Shown here: piece by piece, positions 9,377-18,700 of the stretch
Position numbering within the stretch: position 1 is the first letter of the stretch
How the letters are laid out: each line of letters opens with the position of its first letter
NCBI GenBank assembly: GCA_048463395.1
Contig: DBFWPL010000008.1
Coordinates: forward strand, 62,001 to 126,000
DNA from: JAGAJR01 sp048463395
GTDB lineage: Bacteria; Pseudomonadota; Alphaproteobacteria; RF32; CAG-239
Direction of reading: 5' to 3'
DNA: 64,000 nt
The notes under the pieces: model-generated
The model's input: only the letters and a program-made list of their open reading frames with translations
The model's database searches: none
What the model was told of the DNA's origin: nothing
Made by a program: the position numbers and the translations under genes

Positions 9377-9859
9377 ATGGTAAGCAAATGGAGTAAATAT
9401 TTGAAAAAACAGTTTTGTTTGATGTTGACCGCGGTGCTTTTTCCGATGTCTGCCCTTGCCGGCGTTTATGTCAAAGACGGCGACAGTTTATCTCTAAACG
9501 GCAGGGAGATTCGTCTGTTGGGGATCGACGCTCCCGAATACACGCAGTTTTGCGATGATTCTGAGGGAAAAAAGTACGACTGCGGAGAGAAGGCTAAGAC
9601 TTATTTAAAGTCTTTGGTGAAGGGAAAGAAAGTTTTCTGCCGCAAGATTGCCATTGATATTTATAAAAGAGAATTAAGCAAATGTTATGCAGGAGAGACA
9701 TATCTTAACCGGAAAATGCTTGAAGCCGGCTGGGCCGTCGTTTATCGAAGCAAAAGTCGTAAATATAAAGAATGGGAGAATGAGGCTCAAAAAAACAAAA
9801 GAGGAATGTGGCAGGGGAGGTTTATGCGTCCGGAGCTGTACAGAATCTTAAATAAATGA
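9377..9859 (+). CDS. Secreted thermonuclease-like (SNase) nuclease
   Basis: A 160-residue staphylococcal-nuclease-fold protein with an N-terminal signal peptide (hydrophobic stretch ending in SALAG near residue 29). Family motifs are present: VKDGDSLSL with Ca2+-binding Asp, then IRLLGIDAPE with the catalytic Arg, then GEKAKTYLKSLVKGK. The second Arg/Glu region is ELSKC, and the C-terminal part has AGWAVVY and AQKNKRGMW. It would cleave nucleic acids in the periplasm or outside the cell. The four cysteines in the domain may form disulfides. It lies just upstream of the rplU promoter on the same strand. Confidence 0.88.
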   Translation: MVSKWSKYLKKQFCLMLTAVLFPMSALAGVYVKDGDSLSLNGREIRLLGIDAPEYTQFCDDSEGKKYDCGEKAKTYLKSLVKGKKVFCRKIAIDIYKRELSKCYAGETYLNRKMLEAGWAVVYRSKSRKYKEWENEAQKNKRGMWQGRFMRPELYRILNK

Positions 9860-9889
9860 AGAAAAGATTAAATTTTGGCTAAATTATAG

Positions 9890-9917
9890 TTGACAGCTTA
9901 AAAATCTTATGTATATT
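9890..9917 (+). promoter_or_regulatory. Sigma-70-type promoter for rplU-rpmA
   Basis: A consensus TTGACA at 9890-9895 and TATATT at 9912-9917 are separated by 16 bp. They sit about 45 bp ahead of the rplU start, as expected for a ribosomal protein operon. Confidence 0.7.
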
Positions 9918-9960
9918 GCAAAGCAACGTTTTATGTTTAAAATAATCGAAAATTAGGTGA

Positions 9961-10269
9961 ATGAAAATGTACGCAGTAATTAAAACAGGCGGAAAACAAT
10001 ACAAAGTGGCATCTGGTGATGTTGTAAAAATTGAAAAAATCGCCGGTGAAGAAGGTAAAGAAGTTGTCTTCAACGAAGTTTTGGCTATGGGCGAAACCGT
10101 TGGTACTCCTTTGGTTGAAGGTGCTTCCGTTAAAGCTCTTGTATTGAAACAAGCTAAAGACGCTAAAGTTATTGTTTTCAAGAAGAAAAGAAGACAAAAT
10201 TATCGTCGTAAAAACGGCCACAGACAAAACATCACATTAGTTAAAATTACTGATGTTTGCGGCAAATAA
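9961..10269 (+). CDS. rplU: 50S ribosomal protein L21
   Basis: 102-residue L21. The N-terminus MYAVIKTGGKQYKV (after an alternative start ATGAAA) and the C-terminal KKKRRQNYRRKNGHRQ block are diagnostic for the family. It binds 23S rRNA in the large subunit. It is followed 21 nt later by rpmA, the universal pairing. The promoter is at 9890. The start may be 9961 or the second ATG at 9967. Confidence 0.97.
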   Translation: MKMYAVIKTGGKQYKVASGDVVKIEKIAGEEGKEVVFNEVLAMGETVGTPLVEGASVKALVLKQAKDAKVIVFKKKRRQNYRRKNGHRQNITLVKITDVCGK

Positions 10270-10290
10270 TTGAGTTTAGGAGAATAAGTT

Positions 10291-10545
10291 ATGGCACATA
10301 AGAAGTCAGGCGGCAGCTCAAATAACGGACGTGATTCTATCGGACGCCGTTTAGGTGTTAAGAAATTCGGCGGCGAAGCCGTAATTCCGGGAAATATCAT
10401 CATTCGTCAACGCGGTACTCAGTATCATCCGGGTGCAAATGTTGGTATGGGTAAAGATCACACTATTTTTGCAACTGCCGAAGGTAAAGTTGAATTCAAG
10501 AAAAAAGCTAACGACAGAACTTTTGTTTCCGTTGTTACCGAATAG
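10291..10545 (+). CDS. rpmA: 50S ribosomal protein L27
   Basis: 84-residue L27 with the typical MAHKKSGGSSNNGRDS start and the GRRLGVKKFGG and IIRQRGTQYHPG motifs. Its N-terminal tail reaches the peptidyl-transferase centre. There is no N-terminal extension of the kind cleaved in Firmicutes. It is preceded by TTTAGGAGAATAAGTT, a good ribosome-binding site, and followed by a hairpin terminator. Confidence 0.97.
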   Translation: MAHKKSGGSSNNGRDSIGRRLGVKKFGGEAVIPGNIIIRQRGTQYHPGANVGMGKDHTIFATAEGKVEFKKKANDRTFVSVVTE

Positions 10546-10570
10546 TTTTTTCTGGGATCAAATTTCGGAG

Positions 10571-10600
10571 GAGGGGGTGTTTTGTCATCCCCTCTATTTT
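10571..10600 (+). terminator. Terminator after rpmA
   Basis: A 9-bp stem (GAGGGGGTG at 10571-10579 with CATCCCCTC at 10586-10594, one wobble pair) is followed by TATTTTT. It separates rpmA from obgE. Confidence 0.7.
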
Positions 10601-10676
10601 TAACTGCCGGTATCTGTTGTAATTTTTTTGACAGGGATTAAGTTTTTTAATCGGGTTAATTTGTAAAGTAAAAGCA

Positions 10677-11741
10677 ATGAAGTTTTTGGATCAGGCAAAA
10701 ATATTTATTCAATCAGGAGACGGCGGAGCCGGATGTGTTTCTTTCCGCAGAGAGAAATATATTGAATTCGGCGGTCCGAATGGCGGAGACGGCGGTAAGG
10801 GCGGCAGTGTCTATATTGAAGCTGTTGAAAACCTGAACACCTTGATTGATTTTCGTTATACCCAGCATTTTAAAGCACAGAAAGGCCGTAACGGTATGGG
10901 GTCTGATAAGACCGGTCCGAAAGGGGATGATATTGTCATTAAAGTTCCTGTCGGTACGGAAATTTTGGCGGAAGACGGGGAAACGCTCATCGTGGATATG
11001 GTTACGCCGGGACAGCTTTATCTCATTGCCAAGGGCGGCGACGGAGGCCGGGGAAATGCCCAATTTAAGACTTCCACCAACCAAGCTCCGAGGTATGCGG
11101 AACCGGGATGGCCGGGTCAGGAAATGTGGGTTTGGCTGAGGTTGAAAGTTATTGCCGATGTCGGTTTAATCGGAATGCCGAATGCTGGAAAGTCAACTTT
11201 TTTGTCTGTGGTTACCAAAGCTCGTCCGAAAATTGCCGATTATCCGTTTACGACTCTGCATCCAAACTTAGGGGTTGCCTGGGTGGATAACTATGAAATG
11301 GTTATTGCCGATATTCCGGGGCTGATTGAAGGGGCTCATGAAGGTGTCGGTTTGGGAGACCGTTTTTTAAAGCATGTGGAACGTTGTTCGGCTTTCATTC
11401 ATCTGATTGACGCAACCGTTGAAGATGTGGTTAAAGAATATAAGGCCATTCGCAGAGAGTTGGAGCTATATAAGAAGACACTGAATACCAAGCCTGAGGT
11501 GGTGGTTCTGAATAAAATCGACGCTCTGACCAAAGAAGAGGCGGATAAGAAAACCAAAGCTTTGGAAAAGGCCTGCGGAAAAAAAGTTTATCAGATGTCA
11601 GCGATTGCAAAACAGGGAATTTTTGATTGCTTGTTGGATGTAAACAAGTATATTACCAGAGAGAGGCAGAGAAAAGCCGATGAAGATAAAAAAGTGGAAA
11701 TTGTTGAGGAAGTCAAGAAACCTTGGTCGCCTTTGGATTAA
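10677..11741 (+). CDS. obgE: Obg-family GTPase (CgtA)
   Basis: Ribosome-assembly GTPase of the large subunit, 354 residues. The glycine-rich Obg fold fills residues 1-158 (SGDGGAGCVSFRREK, GGPNGGDGGKGGSV, KGGDGGRGNAQFKTS). The G domain follows with G1 GMPNAGKSTF, switch DYPFTTL, G3 DIPGLIEGAHEG, G4 LNKIDAL and G5 MSAI. It lacks the long acidic C-terminal extension seen in some Obg proteins. It lies downstream of rplU-rpmA in the conserved order and is followed 18 nt later by rsfS. Confidence 0.96.
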   Translation: MKFLDQAKIFIQSGDGGAGCVSFRREKYIEFGGPNGGDGGKGGSVYIEAVENLNTLIDFRYTQHFKAQKGRNGMGSDKTGPKGDDIVIKVPVGTEILAEDGETLIVDMVTPGQLYLIAKGGDGGRGNAQFKTSTNQAPRYAEPGWPGQEMWVWLRLKVIADVGLIGMPNAGKSTFLSVVTKARPKIADYPFTTLHPNLGVAWVDNYEMVIADIPGLIEGAHEGVGLGDRFLKHVERCSAFIHLIDATVEDVVKEYKAIRRELELYKKTLNTKPEVVVLNKIDALTKEEADKKTKALEKACGKKVYQMSAIAKQGIFDCLLDVNKYITRERQRKADEDKKVEIVEEVKKPWSPLD

Positions 11742-11759
11742 TGTTAAGGAGTTGGAATA

Positions 11760-12131
11760 TTGGTTAAAGCAGCCGCAAAAAAAATTGAAGCAAATGCAGA
11801 AGACAGAATTTTAGAAATTATTACGTCGACTTTAGATGACGGAAAAGCAGAAGATGTGACGGTAATTGATTTGAAGGGAAAAACTTCAATCGCTAATCAG
11901 ATGGTTGTAGCCAGCGGTACTTCGCAACGTCATGTGGCTTCTCTGGCTGAGAAAATTAAGGAAAATCTCAAAGCTGAAGGTTTTAAGTCTGTCAGTGAGG
12001 GGGAAGAAAGGGCCGATTGGGTCTTGATAGATGCTTTTGATGTGATTGTTCATATTTTCAAACCGGAAGTTCGGGAATTTTATAATCTTGAAAAAATGTG
12101 GAATGCAATAGCTAATATTCGTGATGAGTAA
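11760..12131 (+). CDS. rsfS: Ribosomal silencing factor RsfS
   Basis: 123 residues of the DUF143/Iojap family, which binds L14 on the 50S subunit and blocks joining with 30S in starvation. Family motifs are EDVTVIDLKGKTSIANQMVVASGTS, shown here only in part as VIDLKGKTS and VASGTSQRH, and the C-terminal ADWVLIDAFDVIVHIF. TTG is chosen as start because AAGGAGTTGGAATA precedes it and no ATG is well placed. It is usually followed by rlmH; here rlmH is about 0.9 kb away. Confidence 0.93.
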   Translation: MVKAAAKKIEANAEDRILEIITSTLDDGKAEDVTVIDLKGKTSIANQMVVASGTSQRHVASLAEKIKENLKAEGFKSVSEGEERADWVLIDAFDVIVHIFKPEVREFYNLEKMWNAIANIRDE

Positions 12132-12132
12132 T

Positions 12133-12162
12133 AAAAAAGCAGTTCTTTTGAACTGCTTTTTT
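12133..12162 (+). terminator. Terminator after rsfS
   Basis: An 8-bp stem AGCAGTTC/GAACTGCT (12138-12145 with 12150-12157) with a TTTT loop, flanked by A and T runs. It closes the obgE-rsfS transcript. Confidence 0.85.
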
Positions 12163-12201
12163 ATTAAAGTTTTATCTGATTGAAAACCACAAAAACAAAC
12201 T

Positions 12202-12441
12202 CTAGGGAGTATGCTTTGCAATGTTTTCGGCGAAGTCCCATAACCTGCAAAAAATCTGATGGGTTATGCCGTTGTATGTGTCTGTTTGGAAGTAGTTCAG
12301 ATTTTGGTTTTTATACCAGAAATCTTCATCATCCAGCACAATATGGTATTGTACCTGATATTTCTCCAATATTTGTTTGACGTAACTATGGCGATCCGTG
12401 TAAACCGGAATGATTTTTTCCGTGGGGGCAAATCCAGATTG
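12202..12441 (-). pseudogene. Decayed gene remnant without a start codon
   Basis: On the minus strand a frame of 79 codons is open between a TAA at 12442-12444 and a TAG at 12202-12204. It has good coding character (for example EKIIPVYTDRHSYVKQILEK and VLDDEDFWYKNQNLNYFQTD), but no ATG or well-placed GTG/TTG near its 5' end. The best explanation is the 3' part of a gene whose beginning has been lost. It lies downstream of the membrane-protein gene at 12468 on the same strand. I do not recognise the family. The plus-strand frames here look like shadows. Confidence 0.45.
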
Positions 12442-12467
12442 TTAATTCCGTAAATGTTTACAAACGC

Positions 12468-12926
12468 TTATGGTATGTTTTGTAAAAGAAGCCAAATCAA
12501 AAATCCGAAGATTATGATAAAGAATACTCTTCTCCACAGCCAAGGTTCGTTGGACATTACAATAATGTTTTTGGGATTGTACCACACCCGTTTATCCATA
12601 AATAAAACTTGTCTGCCGTTTTTTTCCGTGAAGAAAACACCGTTTGTATGATCATACATCCAACCGTCGAAAGGTGTCCACATGACGAAGGGATCATTTT
12701 CGGTTACATAATGCAGATGTTCGGGCCGAATACTCTTTTCCAAAAGAGCGGAAAGAATTTGGGCGGATTGTTCTGCATTGCGGAAGTTCTCCTTAGCTTT
12801 ATAAATGTACAACGGATAAACCAGTTGTTCGCGGTTATCTTCTTTGTAGAAGGCTTTGTCGTTGTGTTTTAGGTATAACACTATACGAGCCGCAATCAGA
12901 TTTCGTTTAATAATATTCATACGCAT
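12468..12926 (-). CDS. Hypothetical protein with a C-terminal membrane anchor
   Basis: 152 residues (or 150 from the second Met). The N-terminal ~125 residues look cytoplasmic, with several aromatic clusters (DPFVMWTPFDGWMYDHTNG). The last ~20 residues form one hydrophobic helix (RRVFFIIIFGFLIWLLL), suggesting a tail-anchored protein. I recognise no family. It splits rsfS from rlmH, which are adjacent in most relatives, so it probably entered by insertion together with the remnant beside it. Confidence 0.6.
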   Translation of the reverse strand: MRMNIIKRNLIAARIVLYLKHNDKAFYKEDNREQLVYPLYIYKAKENFRNAEQSAQILSALLEKSIRPEHLHYVTENDPFVMWTPFDGWMYDHTNGVFFTEKNGRQVLFMDKRVWYNPKNIIVMSNEPWLWRRVFFIIIFGFLIWLLLQNIP

Positions 12927-13044
12927 TTATTTTAAGTTTATAATAATCAATTGAATTCTTTTTGGAGATTAATCTTTTTTGTCTAATTGTCAAGCCGTAT
13001 TGACGTTATATGATTTTAAGTATAAAAGAAGGGGGAGGTGAAGT

Positions 13045-13485
13045 ATGAAGGTAACGATTGCAGCCATTGGCAAATGTAAAAAAAACTCTCCGGAAGCGAT
13101 GATTATTGAAGAATATCTTAAACGTTCGGGGTGGGACATTGTTATTAAAGAAAAGGATAATGCTACGCAAGAAGAAGAGGCTCGTTTTTTGCAGTCTTCT
13201 ATCCCTCACGGAGCGAAAGTCATTGTTTTGGATGAACGTGGCGAGAATATAAAAAGTGTTGAATTAGCGAAAAAAATTGAAAACTGGCAGATTAACGGTT
13301 GTTCTGAGTTATGTTTTTTAATCGGAGGAGCGGACGGACATTTACAATCAACTCGTGATAAAGCAAATTTGATTTTATCCTTTGGCAAGTTGACTCTTCC
13401 GCATATGTTAATGCGTGCTGTTCTTTCCGAACAGATTTACCGAATGCAGACTATTATACAGCATCATCCTTATCATAGGGAGTAA
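13045..13485 (+). CDS. rlmH: 23S rRNA (pseudouridine1915-N3)-methyltransferase RlmH
   Basis: 146-residue SPOUT-class methyltransferase acting on 70S ribosomes. The C-terminal knot region is typical: LCFLIGGADGH, then FGKLTLPHMLMR, EQIYRM and the end HHPYHRE. The N-terminus (KVTIAAIGKCKKNSPEAM) also fits. It is preceded by GGGGGAGGTGAAGT, a strong ribosome-binding site. No terminator is evident downstream, but a pair of diverged direct repeats lies there. Confidence 0.95.
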   Translation: MKVTIAAIGKCKKNSPEAMIIEEYLKRSGWDIVIKEKDNATQEEEARFLQSSIPHGAKVIVLDERGENIKSVELAKKIENWQINGCSELCFLIGGADGHLQSTRDKANLILSFGKLTLPHMLMRAVLSEQIYRMQTIIQHHPYHRE

Positions 13486-13509
13486 AAAAACTTCGTATAA
13501 TGGTCATCT

Positions 13510-13740
13510 AAAACTTATCTAGCTGGTAACTAATACAGAAATTGCAGATAAAATGCTCGGTTATGTATTAATTTGTACACTCCCTCACATTTTTCTTTAT
13601 TTCTTATTATTTACGCACGCTATCCAAGTTTTAGAAAAAGTGGGTACTTTCACTCTTCAATCTTATTATATGACTCATTCTCCGAAGTTTTTATAAAAAC
13701 TTGTCTGGTTGGTAACTGCTACAGAAATTGCAGATAAAAT
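13510..13740. repeat. Two diverged 46-bp direct repeats
   Basis: Copies at 13510-13555 and 13695-13740 (offset 185) match at 41 of 46 positions, including an unbroken CAGAAATTGCAGATAAAATG-like core. They fill the space between rlmH and uvrB, which holds no gene that I can see. The element is not a recognised terminator or RNA. Confidence 0.75.
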
Positions 13741-13755
13741 GTTCAACGTGGAAAT

Positions 13756-15741
13756 TTAAGAGAATTTCATTGCCAATTGTTCAAGTTCTTTGATTTTATC
13801 GCGGTAGATGACAGCTTCCTCGAACTCGAGATTTTGGGCAGCTTCTCTCATCTTTTTATTATATTCTCGCAATTTTTTATCAATGTTTTTGATCTCTTCC
13901 GGATTTGGCGTATCGTCTTTAGCAAAATCGGTTTCGGTCATTTCTTTTAAGGTTGAGGAAATGCTTTTCTTAATGGTTTTCGGCACAATTCCGTGTTCGG
14001 CATTAAATTTGAGTTGTTTTTCCCGACGGCGGTTGGTTTCATCCAATGCCTGTTTTATGGAACCGGTAATTTTATCGGCATACAGGATGACTTTTCCTTC
14101 GGCATTACGGGCAGCACGGCCGATAGTTTGAATAAGTGAGCGATTGGACCTTAAAAAGCCTTCTTTATCGGCATCAAGAATGGCAACCAAAGAACATTCC
14201 GGAATATCTAAGCCTTCTCTTAGCAAGTTAATGCCAACGAGCACATCAAATACGCCCAGACGCAAATCCCGAATAATTTCTATTCTTTCCAATGTATCAA
14301 TATCTGAATGCAGATAGCGGACTTTAATTCCGTTGTCATTTAAGTATTCGGTCAGGTCTTCGGCCATTTTCTTGGTCAGGGTTGTAACCAGGACTCTCTC
14401 GCCTTTGGCAACAACTTTACGGCATTCTTCCATTAGGTCGTCAATTTGGTTTTCTACCGGACGAACCAAGCATATAGGGTCAGCCAGTCCGGTCGGTCGG
14501 ATAATTTGTTCCGTAAAGACACCATGGCTTTGTTCCAATTCCCAATCTCCCGGCGTAGCAGAAACGAAAATCGTTTGTCCTCGCATTTGATTCCACTCGT
14601 CAAATTTTAACGGTCGGTTATCAACGCAGGATGGCAGGCGGAAGCCGTATTCGGAAAGCGTATGTTTACGGTTATAGTCTCCTCTGTACATTCCCCCTAT
14701 CTGCGGGACGGAAATATGGCTCTCGTCAATGAAAATCAGGGCGTTGGGAGGAAGATATTCGAATAAAGTCGGCGGAGGTGCTCCGGCAGGGCGTCCGGTT
14801 AAGTATCTTGAATAGTTTTCAATTCCTTTGCAATGTCCTGTCGTATCCAGCATTTCCAAGTCAAATTTTGTTCTTTGTTCTATTCTCTGAGCTTCAAGGA
14901 ATTTATTTTGAGCTTTGAATTCTTCCAGACGTTCGCCGAGTTCTTCTTTGATGTGAATCATGGCTTGAGAAAGTGCCGGTCTCGGCGTTACATAGTGGTT
15001 GGCCGGATAGACGACAATTTCTTTTAAATCAGCGGTTTTCTTTCCGGTTAAAGAATCAAATTCATAGATACTTTCAATCTCGTCTCCGAAAAATGATATT
15101 CTCCAAGCCCGGTCTTCATAGTGGGCGGGAAAGATATCCAAAGTATCACCTTGTACACGGAAGGTGCTGCGGACAAAATTTTGCTGATTCCTTTCGTATT
15201 GAAGTTCTGCAAGCCGTCGGTAAATTTCTTTGGGTTCAATTTCGTCTCCGACTTTCAGGGGAACGGTCATGCTGGAATAAGACTCTACATCGCCCAAGCC
15301 GTAAATGCAGGAAACCGAGGCAATAATGATAACATCATTGCTCTCTAAAATACTGCGGGTAGCGGAGTTTCTCATTCTGTCAATCTGTTCGTTGATGGCT
15401 GAGTCTTTTTCGATATAAGTATCTGTTTTGGGAACGTAAGCTTCCGGTTGGTAATAATCGTAGTAAGATACGAAATATTCGACTTTGTTGTTGGGAAAAA
15501 ACTCTTTCATTTCCGAATATAGCTGTGCGGCCAAGATTTTGTTCGGAGCCATAATCAGAGCCGGTCTCTGGCATTGTTCAATAACTTTAGCCATGGTAAA
15601 AGTCTTGCCGCTTCCGGTTACGCCGAGCAGTACCTGATTTTTATCGCCCCGTTCTATCCCTTCGCAAAGTTCCTTAATCGCCTGAGGCTGATCTCCGGCA
15701 GGAGAATAGGGGCTTTCTATCTTAAAGCGGTTTTGTATCAT
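13756..15741 (-). CDS. uvrB: UvrABC excinuclease subunit B
   Basis: DNA-damage-verifying helicase-like subunit, 661 residues. It shows Walker A (GVTGSGKTFTMAKV), the beta-hairpin region (YYDYYQPEAYVPKTDTYIEK), the DEAD-like box IFIDESH and motif VI (QTIGRAARN). The C-terminal UVR domain (NLEFEEAVIYRDKIKEL) contacts UvrC. Full length for the family. It starts 9 nt after the large TPR gene on the same strand, so the two may be read together. uvrC is also in this window at 1.3 kb. Confidence 0.97.
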   Translation of the reverse strand: MIQNRFKIESPYSPAGDQPQAIKELCEGIERGDKNQVLLGVTGSGKTFTMAKVIEQCQRPALIMAPNKILAAQLYSEMKEFFPNNKVEYFVSYYDYYQPEAYVPKTDTYIEKDSAINEQIDRMRNSATRSILESNDVIIIASVSCIYGLGDVESYSSMTVPLKVGDEIEPKEIYRRLAELQYERNQQNFVRSTFRVQGDTLDIFPAHYEDRAWRISFFGDEIESIYEFDSLTGKKTADLKEIVVYPANHYVTPRPALSQAMIHIKEELGERLEEFKAQNKFLEAQRIEQRTKFDLEMLDTTGHCKGIENYSRYLTGRPAGAPPPTLFEYLPPNALIFIDESHISVPQIGGMYRGDYNRKHTLSEYGFRLPSCVDNRPLKFDEWNQMRGQTIFVSATPGDWELEQSHGVFTEQIIRPTGLADPICLVRPVENQIDDLMEECRKVVAKGERVLVTTLTKKMAEDLTEYLNDNGIKVRYLHSDIDTLERIEIIRDLRLGVFDVLVGINLLREGLDIPECSLVAILDADKEGFLRSNRSLIQTIGRAARNAEGKVILYADKITGSIKQALDETNRRREKQLKFNAEHGIVPKTIKKSISSTLKEMTETDFAKDDTPNPEEIKNIDKKLREYNKKMREAAQNLEFEEAVIYRDKIKELEQLAMKFS

Positions 15742-15750
15742 TTTGTTTCT

Positions 15751-18700
15751 TTAATATTGTTCTTCTTTAGTGTTTCGAAGAGAATCGTTATAGATTTTAG
15801 CAAAGTTACTGTAGGCGGCAACATCGTTGATAACGTTGTCTATTTGTTTGATGTCGATTTTATCATCTTCCAGACGGTTTGTTAATATGTTAAATACGCT
15901 ATGATATTGGGTGTTTTGGAAATAAGGCATAAACTTATTGCGTAACCGGACAATAACAGTTTCTTTGCCGGATTTTTTCAGAGCTGTGGCCCAATCCAAA
16001 ATCAGATTGATTTGTTCTTCACTTAACGGTTTGCCTTCAACTGGCTTTTCAATGAGATATTTCAGGTTGTCCGCCGCTTGTCCCCAAATGCCTGCGTTCC
16101 AATAAATTTCGCTTTTTAAGAGCAAAGCATTGCGGCTGTAATCGTCTTTTATCAAATCAAGGGCTTTTTCTTGTTTGCCTAATGCGGCCAAAGCTTTGGC
16201 CCGAATAATCTTGCGATGCAGATAAAGTGTTTGCGGCAAATTGTCCGTATCGGTTTGAGTAAGGATTTGAAGGGCGTTGCTGTTTTGGTCCTTGAACAGA
16301 TAAATTAGAGCCAAACGGGCTCCCGCAGACGCTCTTTCTTCCGGAGAGAGAGGGTTGTTTTTTAATTCGTCGGTTAAAAGCTGTTCGGCCCGATCCAACA
16401 AATCAACGGCTACCAAACGATCACTGAGCTTTTGGATTATCATATTATAGTGTTTGCTTTTGGGAGCCAGCCATTCAAAATCCTGATACAAGGCCAAAGA
16501 TTTTAATGCCGGAAGATTGTCGGCTCGGTTGTTTATGTAAATATCTTCAAACAGAGAAACCATTTTTTCGGTTATGCGTTCCTGCTCTTCAACGGAGCTC
16601 AGTTTGTAAAGCTTTTGTAATGAGCGTAAAGCGTTGTAATAATCATTGTTACGGACATACAAGCCGGATAAATCGTCTAATAAACTTTTGCGAAATTCTT
16701 TTTCGCTCCAGACAAAACGCAGGCGTTCCAATTCATTGATGGCTTTTTCCGGTTTGACGGCATTGAGTTCTATTTCCAAATTGGCAATTTGTTTTCGAGC
16801 CCGAGCTGCATATTTTAATGAATTTCCGGCCGCAACACGGTGAAATTCTCTGATGGCGTTGCGAGGGTATCCTTGTATCAGGAATTTTTTTGCAGTTAAA
16901 TAATTGATTTCATCCTGATAGTCTTTTTTACTGTCGGTTGTTTTCAGGATATCAATGAAGTTTTGAGTGGTCATGTCATCTCCGGCGGCAAGGGCTATCT
17001 CGGCTCCGGTTCTGGCTATTCTGTTTTTCAGTTCATTCGGATAGTCTTTTATCAGTGAAATATAAGAAAGTAATATGACGTTGTCTTCCGGTTGCGGTTG
17101 TTTGGCGGCCGATGCCAGAGTTCTCCAGAAAATTGCTTCGTTTAACTCCGGCAGGCGGCCGAACGAAAAGTTCTCAATCGCCTGTCCATATCTTCTGGAT
17201 AAAAAATTGGCTATCCCCATAAGTCCCTGATAATACTCCGTATTGACTTCTTTGGATTTATTTTCTTCCATTTTGTTTAATACGTTAAGAGCGTTTGTTC
17301 CCAAGCCTTTGGCCAGATAATATTTGGCAAGGAGTAGCCGGGCTTTGTCTTTTTCATTCTCATCGGCGGATGAAATGTCCTGTTTGAGCAATTCTTCCGC
17401 TTTGGTAAATCTTTCTTTTAATATTTGTTGTGGAATATCAGAAATTAAAGTCGGAAGATTTTCTTTACTTTGAGCGATGAATTCATGTCTTTTTAAGCTT
17501 TCCAAATCCGAGGAAATATTAAGCCCCCGATTTATGGCTTTGATGGTTAAACCGATGTTGGAACGCTCCATGGCAATATCATAGGCTTTGAAGACCATGG
17601 CGACACCCTGAGTGGAATCAAGCAGTTCAAAGTCAGGATAATTGTAAGCACTTTTTAAGCCGTTTTTTAATTCGGAACTCGGAGAAACCGAGATAACATC
17701 ACCGATTGCAGGGTCGATAATGGTTACGGTATTGCCGGCAGTTGTTGTCGGAATGAACAGATACGGTCTTTTGCGGCTGTCGTATTGGGTATACAGAGGC
17801 ATATCTTTGACGGTGTCTGAAGTATCTTGTTTCATCAAGTCGATAATCCACAGCAAACCTTCTTTACGAATGGACGGATAAACGTCCGGTTTGAGTTTCA
17901 GTCTTAAAACTGTGGCACTCGGATGCGGCATTTGGAGTAATTCATCGGCCATTTTTGCGGTTGAGGTTGTCAGCTCTTCAATATCAACGTTTTGGCGGTG
18001 GTCAAAGATGATCCACAGATAGCCGTTTCTTTGAAAAACAGCAAGATTGACCGGAATATTCCAAGGAAAACTCAGGCTGGCGACGGAATGGTCATTTGTT
18101 TGCGGAATGAGCTGAGTCAAAGCCATTTGCTGATTTTTTGCAACGGTTTTTTCCGATGAAACAATCATCGGAATTGTTTTTTGCATATGGTCGTCTTCCA
18201 GATCGTCATTAATCGATTTTTCAATATCAATCACGATTTTGCGATTAACCTCAAAATTGCGGATGAGTTTTTTTGGAAAAATGATGTCTAATCCTCCGGT
18301 TTCATTTCTGGCCTGCATGATTTGTTTTGCTTCCGAATAGTTTTTCAGGTTATCCGAGAGCAGGCGAATGTCTTTGTCGAGGCTGACAATGGTTTTTTGT
18401 GCTTCCCGGCTGATTTTTATGTCAGGTTTTTTACTGCCGGAATATTTGAAGGCAAAACGTTCAAATTTAGGATGACTTCCGTATTCAATAATTATGGTCT
18501 TGTTTTTGGCATCTATTCCGTTTGCCGTCAGTAAAGTATTTTGCGGAAAAATATCGACAATCAGCTTGTTTTTTCTGCGGAAGTTTTTGGTGCTGACCGG
18601 AAATTCCGTCGTTAGGGTAATTTGTTTTTTATCATCGGATATTTTGCTGTCGGTAATAATATTAGGATATTTTTTCTGAATGTCGGATATCTGATGAGAC

